The translations under genes and the position numbers were made by a program. From the NCBI GenBank assembly GCA_030710605.1, contig CP092870.1, positions 58,151,057 through 58,215,056 of the forward strand: DNA of 64,000 nt, given 5' to 3'. The DNA is from Cordylochernes scorpioides (taxonomy: Eukaryota > Arthropoda > Arachnida > Pseudoscorpiones > Chernetidae). Positions 21,245-32,163 of this stretch are shown here, in pieces; the stretch's first letter is position 1; each line of letters begins with the position of its first letter. Below the pieces are notes generated by a model. That model made no database searches. It was not told the DNA's origin and worked only from the letters and a program-made list of their open reading frames with translations.

Positions 21245-21540
21245 TTAAACAATTTTAATTTATATTTAGACATTTTTCATTTTTTTAGACACTTTCATTT
21301 TTATTTAGACATTTTCAATCCTAATTTAGACGTTTTTAAATAAAAAGTCCATGTGTCTAAATTAAAATGAAAAATGTCTAAATTAAAACGGAAAATGTCT
21401 ATATTAAAATGAAAAATGTCTAAATAAAAATGAAAGTGTCTAAATTAAAATGAAAAATGTCTTAATTAAAATTGAAAATGTCTAAATAAAAATGAAAGTG
21501 TCTTAATTAAAATTAAAAACGTCTATTTAAAATTAAAAAA
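21245..21540. repeat. Inverted ~21-bp minisatellite
   Basis: ATTTAGACATTTTTCATTTT-type units at 21255-21340 switch to the complement (GTCTAAATTAAAATGAAAAA) at 21352-21535, giving a hairpin-prone inverted array around AAAAAGTCCATGT. Confidence 0.75.
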
Positions 21541-21997
21541 CCTATATCTGCAATCGTTTGGTGTGAAATATTTTTTTATCATTTATATCAATATCAATAT
21601 ATTGGTTATCAATTATATTTTGGGATAATTCCAAGATGATTCTATTTGAATGGTAGAAACTTAATCAATTCTTACTGTTATGTACTCTTCTACCTAATAT
21701 TCAATAAACTTAGGTAGTGTAGTCTTTCATTAAAAGAAATTTTATGCTACTGTTATAAATTTGTATAATATTTTATTATTACAGAATTATCATAAGAACT
21801 AAAAACATCGTCGTCGTCTTGAAATTCCGGGCTAATTGGCCTATCAAATAAGGTCTTTTAGCCCTGAGAACTAAAAACATGAATATCTCACGCTATATAT
21901 TGATTACATCACACAACAACAACCAAGTCCTTGGTCAAAATCATATAAACATATTATATATTACAATTACAAAGCAAGAACGTGTCATCTAAATATA
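21541..21997. other. Unassigned AT-rich spacer
   Basis: No recognised gene or repeat. Confidence 0.4.
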
Positions 21998-22485
21998 TCA
22001 AATGAAGACATTAAGACGTGAATGTTTCTTTTCACAAAGGAGAGTAAGGACAGTAGAAGTTTGATTTATTTATGAAAAGAAACATTCGCGTCTTAATGTT
22101 TTCATTTGTTATAAATAGATGGCGCGTTATTGATTTGTATTAATTTATGCCTAACTGGGCTTGTAATTATTGTTTGCGGAAGAACATTGCTTGTTGCAAA
22201 TATTTATATGTGATTCTACTGTCTTAAAAGCTTATGTTCATAGTCTGCTTGAATACCAATTCTAAGATTCCACCCTTCAGTGTAGCATATATAAACAGAA
22301 TGATTCAATACAGTATTAGAGCTCTAAATAAACGGTCTGGTAGATCAAATTGGTGAAACCGCTGGGAGGGTTCACCACTGATAAGCCAAGCCCTCCTAAT
22401 ATTTTTTCATCGCAGTAAGGACAGAAGAAGTTTGATTTATTTGTGAAAAGAAACATTTGCGTCTTAATGTCTTCATTTGTTAGTA
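21998..22485. mobile_element. TIR element, ~488 bp, with internal foldback
   Basis: Ends AAATGAAGACATTAAGACG and its complement near 22465-22485 are inverted. Interior matches 16637-17042 in reverse orientation (GATAAGCCAAGCCCTCC, TCGCAGTAAGGACAG). The first 113 bp (21998-22110) already form a near-perfect small foldback, suggesting a nested or rearranged terminus. Confidence 0.6.
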
Positions 22486-22548
22486 AATTCTAACTATATT
22501 TTTATCTACTCTGTGAGTTTATATTATCAATAAAAACCTTTTGCTATA

Positions 22549-22735
22549 AAGGTTGGAGGTGAGTGAAATGAACCGTCTATTTTTGACACCATGACCCGGG
22601 ATCGAATCCCGTATTGGACACTTTTTTTCTAATAATAAAAAATGCTCCAATAGCCCTCAATTCTTGCAAAAGCCCAATCCCACCAGCGAGTGCAAGTAAA
22701 CAAACGGGGCACTGGCACATTTGTAAGTGCAAAGT
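22549..22735 (+). mobile_element. tRNA-derived SINE copy
   Basis: Matches 47872-48068 (opposite strand) through the tRNA-like part, the T-run and the body to ATTTGTAAGTGCAAAG. B-box-like GGATCGAATCC is at 22604. Body marker: CAGCGAGTGCAAGTAAAC. The tRNA-like part does not fold as an intact tRNA. A T7 run follows directly after it, at ~22621. Confidence 0.6.
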
Positions 22736-23239
22736 CGAATTGCTTTTTAGATGTCTAGACATGTGGTGTACTTAGAGTAAAAGCAGTCGCCAACTTCTAC
22801 TTAGCAGGAGTATCATGGCCTTTATCACGTGTGCAATGGATAATAAAAAAAAAAGATAAGACAAAATCCTTAAATGATAATTAAACAGTACATGACGTTC
22901 TAATCTATAATCCAAATTATACCTTATCATAGAAATCATATTTGACATTTTTCTAGTGTTATCACATTATGATTACATAATCCACACATTCCTTCTCTAA
23001 GCTATAAATACATATCCGCGACCTTCACGTACTTCTGGGCGTGAGTTGACGAAAGGATTAAAGATATCGCAACTTCACACAAAAACGTCCGGTAAAAAAG
23101 CTCGGGAAGTTAAAAGGAGGTCAGTTGGTCATCTTGTCTACAATCATTTATCATCTTCAATAAGCTCTTTGCCGAATCAAGCCCGGATGAAATAGAAGGA
23201 GGGGGAGCAGTAACAATCTTGCTAAAAACCTGGGTTCAA
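22736..23239. other. Unassigned spacer
   Basis: No gene. 23175-23220 (GCCCGGATGAAATAGAAGG) repeats a motif from 7205-7250. Confidence 0.4.
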
Positions 23240-23537
23240 CTGGCCATGCTAATAGTGTGTATACACTCATGGACAAAACTTAAGGAAGTTGTACCTTTTA
23301 GCATGCAAATCGGGATTGAGACAATAACTCTGAAAGATACACTAATAGACAAAACTTAAGGAAGTTGTACCTTTTAGCACGTTTATCGGGATTCAGACAA
23401 TAACTCTGAAAGATATTACAGTGACCTTTATTGAAGACACACGAGATAACCAAGTGTGTATACACCCATGGACAAAACTTAAGGAAGTTGTACCTTTTAG
23501 CATGTATATCGGGATTGAGACAATAACTCTGAAAGAT
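23240..23537 (+). repeat. 120-bp satellite, left part
   Basis: Two to three units, including one short ~82-bp form lacking the ACGAGATAACCAAG segment. The array is interrupted at 23538 by a truncated LINE and resumes at 24228. The word TAACTCTGAAAGAT (23524-23537) is the target-site duplication. Confidence 0.85.
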
Positions 23538-24227
23538 ATCACACACACACACACAAAAGCCTTTATTAAGACACACAGGTCTTACAGAGGATTCTCCTTG
23601 GGGTTACAAGACGGAGAAACCTATGAAAGTGGGAAATATACAAAGGGGTAAAAATGGAGAAACATTATATACACATGGTAAATATATACAGATTATTATT
23701 TGAATAATCCTATGGAAAATAAGAAAAAAAAAAGGAAATATGGATGGGAGAAGTGGAGAGCGAAAAAAGGAAAGAAAACAGGTATTTACATATGGAACAT
23801 ACATATAATGAAACAAGTCAATTTGAGCTCTTCTGCTCACACAGCACAGGTGGAACATGGCTTTTTCAAGAAATCTTTAAGAGATTTCCAGGAAAATCCG
23901 AGTGTTCAGAGTTGTAAGGTAAACACCGTTTTATCAGTGTGGGGGGTTAACTTATCGTACCTGCCCAAACAAATAATTGGATATTGGCTCTGTCCTCCTC
24001 ATCAAACAGAAATTTTTGGTATGTTTGGATGTTCGGTTAAGTCTTTCTTTTTTTACAGCATTTTTATGGAAGTTATATAGATTCAAAGCTACTGAACTAT
24101 TGTCTATAAAGTTGGATAATAAAGAATATAATGTGAGGTGTGTATGGCCTATCTTAGAAAAAAGTATTTTTCTTTCCGTTTCAAGAGGCATGCATTCAAA
24201 TATATAATGTTCTAATTCATTTTCGGT
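23538..24227 (-). pseudogene. 5'-truncated LINE insertion
   Basis: The minus strand starts near 24222 in frame: TENELEHYIFECMPLETER, the last half of a C-terminal CCHC knuckle of a LINE reverse transcriptase. The frame then continues ~80 residues to 23952. The 3'UTR ends in GAGAATCCTCTGTAAGACC, loop, GTCTTAATAAAGGC and a (TG)n tract. A 14-bp duplication (TAACTCTGAAAGAT, 23524-23537 and 24228-24241) flanks it. All upstream ORF2 domains are missing. Sequence differs from the full LINE at 32064, so it is another family with the same tail design. Confidence 0.75.
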
Positions 24228-24405
24228 TAACTCTGAAAGATTTTACAGTGACCTTTATTGAAGACACACGAGATAACCAAGTGTGTATACACTCATGGAT
24301 AAAACTTAAGGAAGCTGTACCTTTTAGCATGTATATCGGGATTGAGACAATAACTCTGAAAGATATTACAGTGACCTTTATTAAAGAAACACGAGATAAC
24401 CAAGT
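24228..24405 (+). repeat. 120-bp satellite, right part
   Basis: Continuation of the array at 23240, one and a half units, ending in CACGAGATAACCAAGTGTG. Confidence 0.85.
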
Positions 24406-24699
24406 GTGAACATAATTAGCTCTGTCTCCTTAAAAAAAAAAAAAAAAACATGATAAAAACAGATGACTGGCATTAAATATTTTTACTTCCTTAAGTTTTG
24501 TCCAAAAGTATCTCTGAATTGAAGAACTCTCTCTCTAATGCATCGAACACACAAAATGCTCTTTTGCAGTATCACAAAAGAAGACTTGTTATATTCATGG
24601 TAATTTGGGTATTTTTAATTATATTTTTGAAAATCTCTTTGTAAAACGTTGAAACTCTATAATATTTTAATGACGATCCATTTGCTTTTTAAAGTTAAG
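24406..24699. other. Unassigned AT-rich spacer
   Basis: Contains a 16-base A run and AT-rich unique sequence; no gene recognised. Confidence 0.4.
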
Positions 24700-24975
24700 A
24701 AGTAAAAATAAACTTATTTTACATAAAATGTGATCAAATCATCTTGTTCTGGAGGCTCTGTTGTCTAGGACGACAAAGAATAAATCCAATACATTGGCCC
24801 TGTACAAGTTTTACAGGGCTGTACAAGAGAAGAAACATTGAGAAAAGAGAGCCGTATGTAAATAGATATGTAAATGAACGATGTATGTAAATAACAAATA
24901 TTTTCTAAACAATTATACACCTGGGTGAATCCTGTGTAGGACATAGGTCCCCAATAAAAGGTTTGTTGTTGTTGA
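24700..24975 (+). pseudogene. LINE 3' fragment
   Basis: Close copy of the last part of 17815-18180: the end of the ORF2 frame, 3'UTR with GTGAATCCTGTGTAGGAC, the stem-loop, CCCCAATAAAAGG and TTGTTGTTGTTG. The knuckle is not included, so this copy is more 5'-truncated. Confidence 0.65.
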
Positions 24976-25435
24976 CATTTTGATGACGTTCCCTTTGCTA
25001 CACCGAAGTCAGCGCATGTTCCACTTCCCCACAGTTGCGAAGGTCATTAGTACAATTAGGTGTAAAAAGAGGTATAATTAATGATAATCATGGGTGCTAC
25101 GCGTTTTATGACAATCTTTTTTCTCTAATTAGGGGATTGAAAATCATAATAATTAATTATCAAAAAATATATATTTATTTATGACATCTTTTAAAAAAAG
25201 TATTTTGATTTTTATTTTTGAAAATGTTCTTACGCAAAGATTTTTTGCAGAGTATTATAAATATTTTGATAATATCTAAGTATTTTTATATAATTCCTTA
25301 TTAAGAACTTGAAGTTGTAATGGTATCAAATTATTTTATTATTTTGAAACGAAAAAGGTGAATTTCAGAGAAAATCAGTCCATTACAAGGAATTCAATGA
25401 TTTGAGATATAAATTCAAATAATAAGAATCCTGTA
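24976..25435. other. Unassigned AT-rich spacer
   Basis: No recognised gene or repeat. Confidence 0.4.
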
Positions 25436-26695
25436 AAGAATTCTACAAAGTCAATAACTACCGTAGATGAAGCCAATCACCAAGATGACGGAGTACAAGT
25501 ATCCTGTAAAGAATTCTACAAAGGCAATCACTACTGTAGATGAAGCCAATCACCAAGATGACGGAGTACAAGTATCCTGTAAAGAATTTTACAAAGGCAA
25601 TAACTACCGTAGATAAAGCCAATAACCAAGATGTCTGAGTACAAGAATCCTGTAAAGAATTCTACAAAGGCAATAACTACCGTAGATAAAGCCAATAACC
25701 AAGATGACTGAGTACAATAATCCTGTAAAGAATTCTACAAAGTCAATAACTACCGTAGATAAAGCCATAACCAAGATGACTGAGTACAAGAATCATGTAG
25801 AGAAATTTACAAAGGCAATAACTACCGTAGATAAAGCCATAACCAAGATAACTGAGTACAAGAATCCTATAAACAATTCTACAAAGGCAATAACTACCGT
25901 AGTTAAACAAATAAGCAAGATGACCGACTCAAGAATCATGTAAAGAATTCTACAAAGTCAATAACTACCGTTGATAAAGCCCAATAACCAAGATGACTGA
26001 GTACAAGAATCCTGTAAAGAATTTTACAAAGTCAATAACTACCGTAGATAAAACCCAATAACCAAGATGACTGAGTACAAGAATCCTGTAAACAATTCTA
26101 CAAAGGCAATAACTACCGTAGTTAAAGCTCAATAACCAAGGTGACTGAGTACAAGAATCCTGTAGAGAATTTACAAAGGCAATAACTACCGTAGATAAAG
26201 CCAATAACCAAGATGAGGGAGTGAGAGATAAATTTCTGTAAAGAAATCTACAATAACTACCGTAGATAAAGCCAATAACCAAGATGAGGGAGTGAGAGAG
26301 AAATTTCTGTAAAGAAATCTACAATAACTACCGTAGATAAAGCCAATAACCAAGATGAGGGAGTGAGAGAGAAATTTCTGTAAAGAAATCTACAATAACT
26401 ACCGTAGATAAAGCCAATAACCAAGATGAGGGAGTGAGAGAGAAATTTCTGTAAAGAAATCTACAATAACTACCGTAGATAAAGCCAATAACCAAGATGA
26501 CGGAGTGAGAGATAAATTTCTGTAAAGAAATCTACAATAACTACCGTAGATAAAGCCAATAACCAAGATGACGGAGTGAGTGAGAAATTTCTGTAAAGAA
26601 ATCTACAATAACTACCGTAGATAAAGCCTAACCAAGATGACGGAGTGAGAGAGAAATTTCTGTAAAGAAATCTACAATAACTACCGTAGATAAAT
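25436..26695 (+). repeat. ~70-bp satellite with a ~63-bp derived block
   Basis: 25436-26200: about ten units of ~70 bp with ACTACCGTAGATAAAGCC and AACCAAGATGACTGAGTAC. 26200-26695: about eight units of a shorter form with GGGAGTGAGAGAGAAATTTC. Adjacent units in the second block are almost identical, so it was homogenised more recently. Confidence 0.9.
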
Positions 26696-26892
26696 TCAAT
26701 AATCCCACTGACCTACTTCACCAGCCACCTTCTCCTGTCAGACAAACGACCTTCAGGCTTCAGATTCCAAGCTGAATTCTTGTGGCTTTTCTCATTCTTC
26801 CGGCCTTTTCTCACAATTTTTTATTTCGTCTTTCTTCTCCACACCTAGCCCAACCCAAGGCATTTACAGCAGACGAAACTTTCCCTAAAAAT
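26696..26892. other. Unassigned spacer
   Basis: Unique sequence between two repeat regions, no coding signal recognised. Confidence 0.4.
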
Positions 26893-27170
26893 TCTCAAAT
26901 ATAACGAGTATTAATCAACAAATAACTTTAAATTTCAGATACGTTTTTATTTTTGATAGTTTTGAATGATTTAATTGAAAAATTCTCGTTTTGTTTATAT
27001 TATATAAACCAATAATTTATTATATTTACATTATAATTTCTCATAAATTACGAGTAATAATCAACAAATGGCTTTAAATTTCAGATACATTTTTATTTTT
27101 GATAGTTTTGAATGACTTAATTGAAAAAATCTCGTTTTGTTTATATCAAACATGCTAATAATTTATATTT
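26893..27170 (+). repeat. ~145-bp direct duplication
   Basis: Two copies sharing TTTAAATTTCAGATAC, GATAGTTTTGAATGA and TCTCGTTTTGTTTATAT in the same order. Confidence 0.7.
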
Positions 27171-27462
27171 TATTAACGAACATTTTAAAATCTAAAAAAT
27201 AATTATCAATATATTTAGAGGTATATATATTTCACATTATATTATTTGATATTTTATTCAGAAAATACTCGTGTTAGTGATAAAGATATGCCTATTTTGT
27301 TTTCAGATATTTTAATATATTTAGCCTTAATATGGTCAAATTTAAATAAAATATAAATCACAGAGGAAAAAAAAAAACGTTTACTTCAGTGATTCGTATT
27401 TTATTTATAATATACTGAAAGGTTTATAATATGAATATATTCTAACAGGTATAATAAATATA

Positions 27463-28656
27463 TTAAAAGCTCGTTTCTTTTTCTTTGCCCTCACTAAACT
27501 TAATTCCTTTTTCTTCGCTTTCACTAAAGAGCATTTTCTTATTTTTTATTCGCTTTCACTAAATCGTAACACTTTTTTTTGCTGCCCTCACTAAACTCAA
27601 TTCTTTTTTTACTTTGCACTCACTAAACCCAATTCCTTTTACATTGGCCTTACAGAACTCGATTCCGTTTACTTTGCTCTCACTAAACTCAATTCCTTTT
27701 ACTTTGGCCTTACAGAACTCAATTCCTTTTACTTTGGTCTCTCTAAACTCCATTATTTTTAATATCAACACCTGACCCTTTTATTTTTTATTTTCTATAA
27801 TGTTTTTTTTTTTCATATATATACATTGTGCGTACCTGTGCGTACGCGAACTAATAATTTATTTATTTTATTTTTACTATAGTTTAATATTTCTAGTCAT
27901 ATTTGTAGTCACCCTTTTTTGAGTTTAGTAAGAGCAAAATAAAAGGAATTGAGTTCAGTGGGGGCAAAGATAAAGGAATTTAGTTTAGTGAGAGCAAAGT
28001 AAAAGGAATTGAGTTTAGAGAGACCAAAGTAAAAGGAATTGAGTTTAGAGAGACCAAAGTAAAAGGAATTGAGTTTAGTGAGTGCAAAGTAAACGGAATT
28101 GAGTTCTGTAAGGCCAAAGTAAAAGGGATTGAATTTAGAGAGACCAAAGTAAAAGGAATTGAGTTTTGTAAGGCCAAAGTAAAAGGAATTGAGTTTAGTG
28201 AGAGCAAAGTAAACGGAATTGAGTTCTGTAAGGCCAAAGTAAAAGGAATTGAGTTTAGAGAGACCAAAGTAAAAGGAATTGAGTTCCGTAAGGCCAAAGT
28301 AAAAGGAATTGAGTTTAGTGAGAGCAAAGAAAACGGAATTGAGTTCTGTAAGGCCAAAGTAAAAGGAATTGAGTTTAGAGAGACCAAAGTAAAAGGAATT
28401 GAGTTCTGTAAGGCCAAAGTAAAAGGAATTGAGTTTAGTGAGAGCAAAGTAAACGGAATCGAGTTCTGTAAGGCCAATGTAAAAGGAATTGGGTTTAGTG
28501 AGTGCAAAGTAAAAAAAGAATTGAGTTTAGTGAGGGCAGCAAAAAAAAAGTGTTACGATTTAGTGAAAGCGAATAAAAAATAAGAAAATGCTCTTTAGTG
28601 AAAGCGAAGAAAAAGGAATTAAGTTTAGTGAGGGCAAAGAAAAAGAAACGAGCTTT
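27463..28656. repeat. 30-bp minisatellite arranged as a large inverted repeat
   Basis: Left arm 27463-~27755 is the near-perfect reverse complement of ~28365-28656, including unique landmarks such as AAAGAGCATTTTC and CGTAACAC. The right side continues as a 30/60-bp array from ~27930 (GAGTTTAGTGAGAGCAAAG alternating with GAGTTCTGTAAGGCCAAAG). The spacer is AT-rich. The 175-residue frame on the minus strand (IPFTLxSLNS repeats) is an array artefact. Confidence 0.85.
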
Positions 28657-28779
28657 AAAATATTCAGAGAAAATAGTCGAAAGTGATTTGTCTCCTTCTG
28701 ACAACCTGTAATTTGTAAAATGACGGCTGTCTCTCACTCAATGTGTCAGGATGGCCCTACAGCTGCTGGGAGGTGCTGA

Positions 28780-29730
28780 CGGACAAAATGGATGCTCCAG
28801 GAATTCGAATGTTCCTTCTTCTACATTCAACTTGAATCCAGCCTCTTTCATACTTATTTTTATACAATCTTTATTGAATGGGAGAATGCTACAGGAATCC
28901 AAGTGTTCCTTTTCTACGTTGAACTTGAATCCAGCCTCTTTCATACTTATTTTTATACAATCTTTATTGAATGGGAGAATGCTACAGGATCCAAATGTTC
29001 CTTTTCTACATTGAACTTGAATCCAGTCTATTTCATACTTATTTTTATACAATCTTTATTGAATGGGAGAATGCTACAGGATCCAAATGTCCCTTTTCTA
29101 CATTGAACTTGAATCCAGTCTATTTCTCATACTTATATTTTTATACAATATTTATTGAATGGGAGAATGCTACAGGATACAAGTGTTCCTTTTCTACATT
29201 CAACTTGAATTCAGCCTCTTTCATACTTATTTTTATACAATCCTTATTGATTGGGAGAATGCTACAGGATCCAAATGTTCCTTTTCTACATTCAACTTGA
29301 ATCCAGTCTATATAATTCTTATTTTTCTACAATCTTTATTGAATGGGTGAATACTACAGGATCCAAATGTTCCTTTTCTACATTCAACTTGAATCCAGCC
29401 TCTTTCATACTTATTTTTATACAATCCTTATTGAATGGGAGAATTCTACAGGATACAAGTGTTCCTTTTCTACATTGAACTTGAATCAAGTCTGTTTAAT
29501 TCTTATTTTTCTACAATCCTTATTGAATGGGAGAATGCTACAAGAACCAAGTGTTCCTTTTCTACATTGAACTTGAATCCAGTCTATTTAATTCTTAGTT
29601 TTCTACAATCTTTATTGAATGAGAGAATGCTACAGGATACAAGTGTTCCTTTTCTACATTGAACTTGAATCCAGTCTATTTAATTCTTAGTTTTATAAAA
29701 TCTTTATTAAATGGGAGAATGCTACAGGTT
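28780..29730 (+). repeat. 92-bp satellite
   Basis: About ten units with GTTCCTTTTCTACATT, CTTGAATCCAG and CTTTATTGAATGGGAGAATG. Staggered open frames at exact 92-bp offsets show it is non-coding. Confidence 0.9.
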
Positions 29731-30555
29731 GAAATCGTTCAATTCAGTCTATAATGGTATCAAGCCTTAAAAAGTCAAATTATTCAATCCAGTCTACAAT
29801 GGTATCAAGCATAAAATGTTAAACTCATTCAATTTATTCAATAATGGCATTAAAAGCCCAAAAGGTTCAACTTATTCAATCCAGTCTATATTAGTATCAA
29901 GCCTGAAAAGTTGAAATCTTTCAATATATCCAATATAAATGGTATCAAACCTAAAAAGATGGAATTATGCAATACAATCTATAATGGTATCAGGTCCAAA
30001 AAAATGAAATAATCCATTCTATATGGTTTCAAGCCTAAAAGGTTGAAATCATTCAAGACAGTTCATTATGGTTTCAAGCCTAAAAAGTTGAAATCATTCA
30101 TTCTAATCTATAACAGTATCAGGTCCAAAAAAAGTTTAAACCAATCATTCTTGTCAATTGATCCATTCTATAACAGTATCCAACTTAAAAAGCTGAAATG
30201 GCTCAATCCATTCTATAATGGTATCAGGCCTAAAAATTTGAAATCATTCATTCCAATGGTATCAGGCCCAAAAAAAGTTGAAATCATTCAATCCAATCTA
30301 TATTAGTATCAGGCCGGAAAAGTTGAAGATATTCAATAAAATGGTATATCAGGCTCAAAAGAAAAGTTGAAATCATTCGATCCAGTTCATAATGGTATCA
30401 AGCCAAAAAGGCTGAAATAATTTCAATGGTATCAAGCCGAAAAGGCTGAAATCATTCAATCCAATGGTATCAGGTCCAAAAAAGATGAAATCATTCGATC
30501 CAGTTCATAATGGTATCAAACCAAAAAGGCTGAAATAATTTCAATTGTATCAAGC

Positions 30556-30586
<31 letters not shown>

Positions 30587-30965
30587 AAAAAGCTGAAATC
30601 ATTCAATCCTATCTATAATGGTATTAAGCCTAAAAAGTTGAAATCATTCAATCAAGCTTATAATGGTATTAAGTCCAAAAAATTAAAATCATTCAATCCA
30701 GTTCATAATGGTATCAAGTCAAAAAGGCTGAAATAATTTCAATGGTATCAGGTCCTAAAAAGTTGAAATCATTCAATTCAGTCTACAATGGTATCAAGCC
30801 TGAAAATTTGAAATCATTCAATCCAGTCTATAATGGTATCAAGCCAAAAAATTAAAATCATTCAATCCAATGGTATCAGGCCAAAAAGGCTGAAATCATT
30901 CATTCTAAATGGTGCCAAGCCTAAAAAGTTGAAATCATTCAATCCAGTCTATAATGGTATCAAAA
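29731..30965 (+). repeat. Degenerate ~40-45-bp repeat
   Basis: Diverged units with GTTGAAATCATTCAATCC, TATAATGGTATCAAGCC and runs of A. Includes a C22 homopolymer at 30555-30576 followed by A15. Confidence 0.8.
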
Positions 30966-31289
30966 GACATTTATAGATACGCCTTTTAAGAATAGTTTTT
31001 TAAAATGATTGTCGAAAGAGTCTTTTTAGCTTGAAAGAGTTTGTTTTTTGAAAGTTGCCGTAAGCAATGGCCTTCAATGTTGTTAAGCAAGTTAGTTTAA
31101 TCTCATCAGTCCGTGGACCTATGACGTAAGGTCCAACGATGGGTGCAGAACTTCAAGGCGAAATGGCGAAGAGTTTCGCAAGTTTCACCACGCCCTTTCG
31201 ATTGTTCGACCAAGCAGGAATTCCGCTGCCATTCCTCTTGTATTAGGTAACCATTGTTCTAGCCCTACTTGATTGAAAAATTTGTTGGG
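30966..31289. other. Unassigned spacer
   Basis: Unique-looking sequence with moderate GC (around 31100-31210). No gene recognised. Confidence 0.4.
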
Positions 31290-32063
31290 TGTTTCAGCCA
31301 AACGGAAAATAAGAATGGAAGAATTTGCATAACCTGAGAAAGTAGACCATATATGCATTTAAGTATTTATAGTATTGACCAAACGGCAAAAAGGAAGATA
31401 GAAATGATAGAGGATGTTTTACTTTATTTGCCTTTTTTTTTTTTCAAAGTCAGGAACTACTTTAGATTTGGGTCTTTCTCCGAGGGAATTATTCTGAAAT
31501 CCTCTTTGATAGGGTGACGTCCAAATATCCTTCAAGCCTGGTGGCAGCTGGACTCTTATGGCATCGGCCGAACGGCAAATAAGAATGGAAGAATTTGCAT
31601 AACCTGGGAAGATAGACCATATATGCATTTAAGTATTATAGTGTCGGTCAAATGGCAAATAAGAATAGAAGAATTTGCATAACCTGGGAAGGTAGCCCAT
31701 ATATGCATATAAGTATTATTTATAGTGATGGCTAAACGGCAAATAAGAATGGAAGAATTTGCATAACCTGGGAAGGTAGAACATATATGTATTTAAGTAT
31801 TATTTATAGTGTTGGCCAAACGGCAAATAGGAATGGAAGAATTTGCATAACCTGGGAAGGTAGATCATATATGCATTTAAGTATTATAGTGTCGACAAAA
31901 CGGCAAATATAAATGGAAGAATTTGCATAACCTGGGAAGGTAGATCATATATGCATTTAAGTATTATTTATAGCGTTGGCCAAACGGCAAATAGGAATGA
32001 AAGAATTTGCATAACCTGGGAAGGTAGATCATATATGCATTTAAGTATTATTTATAGTGTCGG
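31290..32063 (+). repeat. ~83-bp satellite, left half
   Basis: Units with CCAAACGGCAAATAAGAATG, GAATTTGCATAACCTGGG and ATATATGCATTTAAGTATT at ~83-bp spacing. A ~175-bp unrelated stretch (31386-31560) interrupts it. It resumes at 36796 after the LINE insertion. Confidence 0.85.
32049..32063. repeat. 15-bp target-site duplication of the LINE (left)
   Basis: TATTTATAGTGTCGG here and again at 36795-36809, directly flanking the element. Confidence 0.85.
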
Positions 32064-32163
32064 ATTCGCCGCTAGGTGGCCGGACAATAAACAACACGTG
32101 CAGCACCGCTCCGGTAAATATAGTTTATATTACTAATATTTCAGTGTATATTTGCCTTATACT

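Noticed and set aside
27980-28507. 175-residue IPFTLxSLNS repeat protein
   Set aside because: Direct translation of a 30-bp repeat, with no flanking coding signal.
31095-31150. Hammerhead ribozyme on the minus strand (CTGATGAG)
   Set aside because: No GAAA after a plausible stem II. The same holds for ACTGATGAG at 48425 and the complement of CTCATCAG at 16721.
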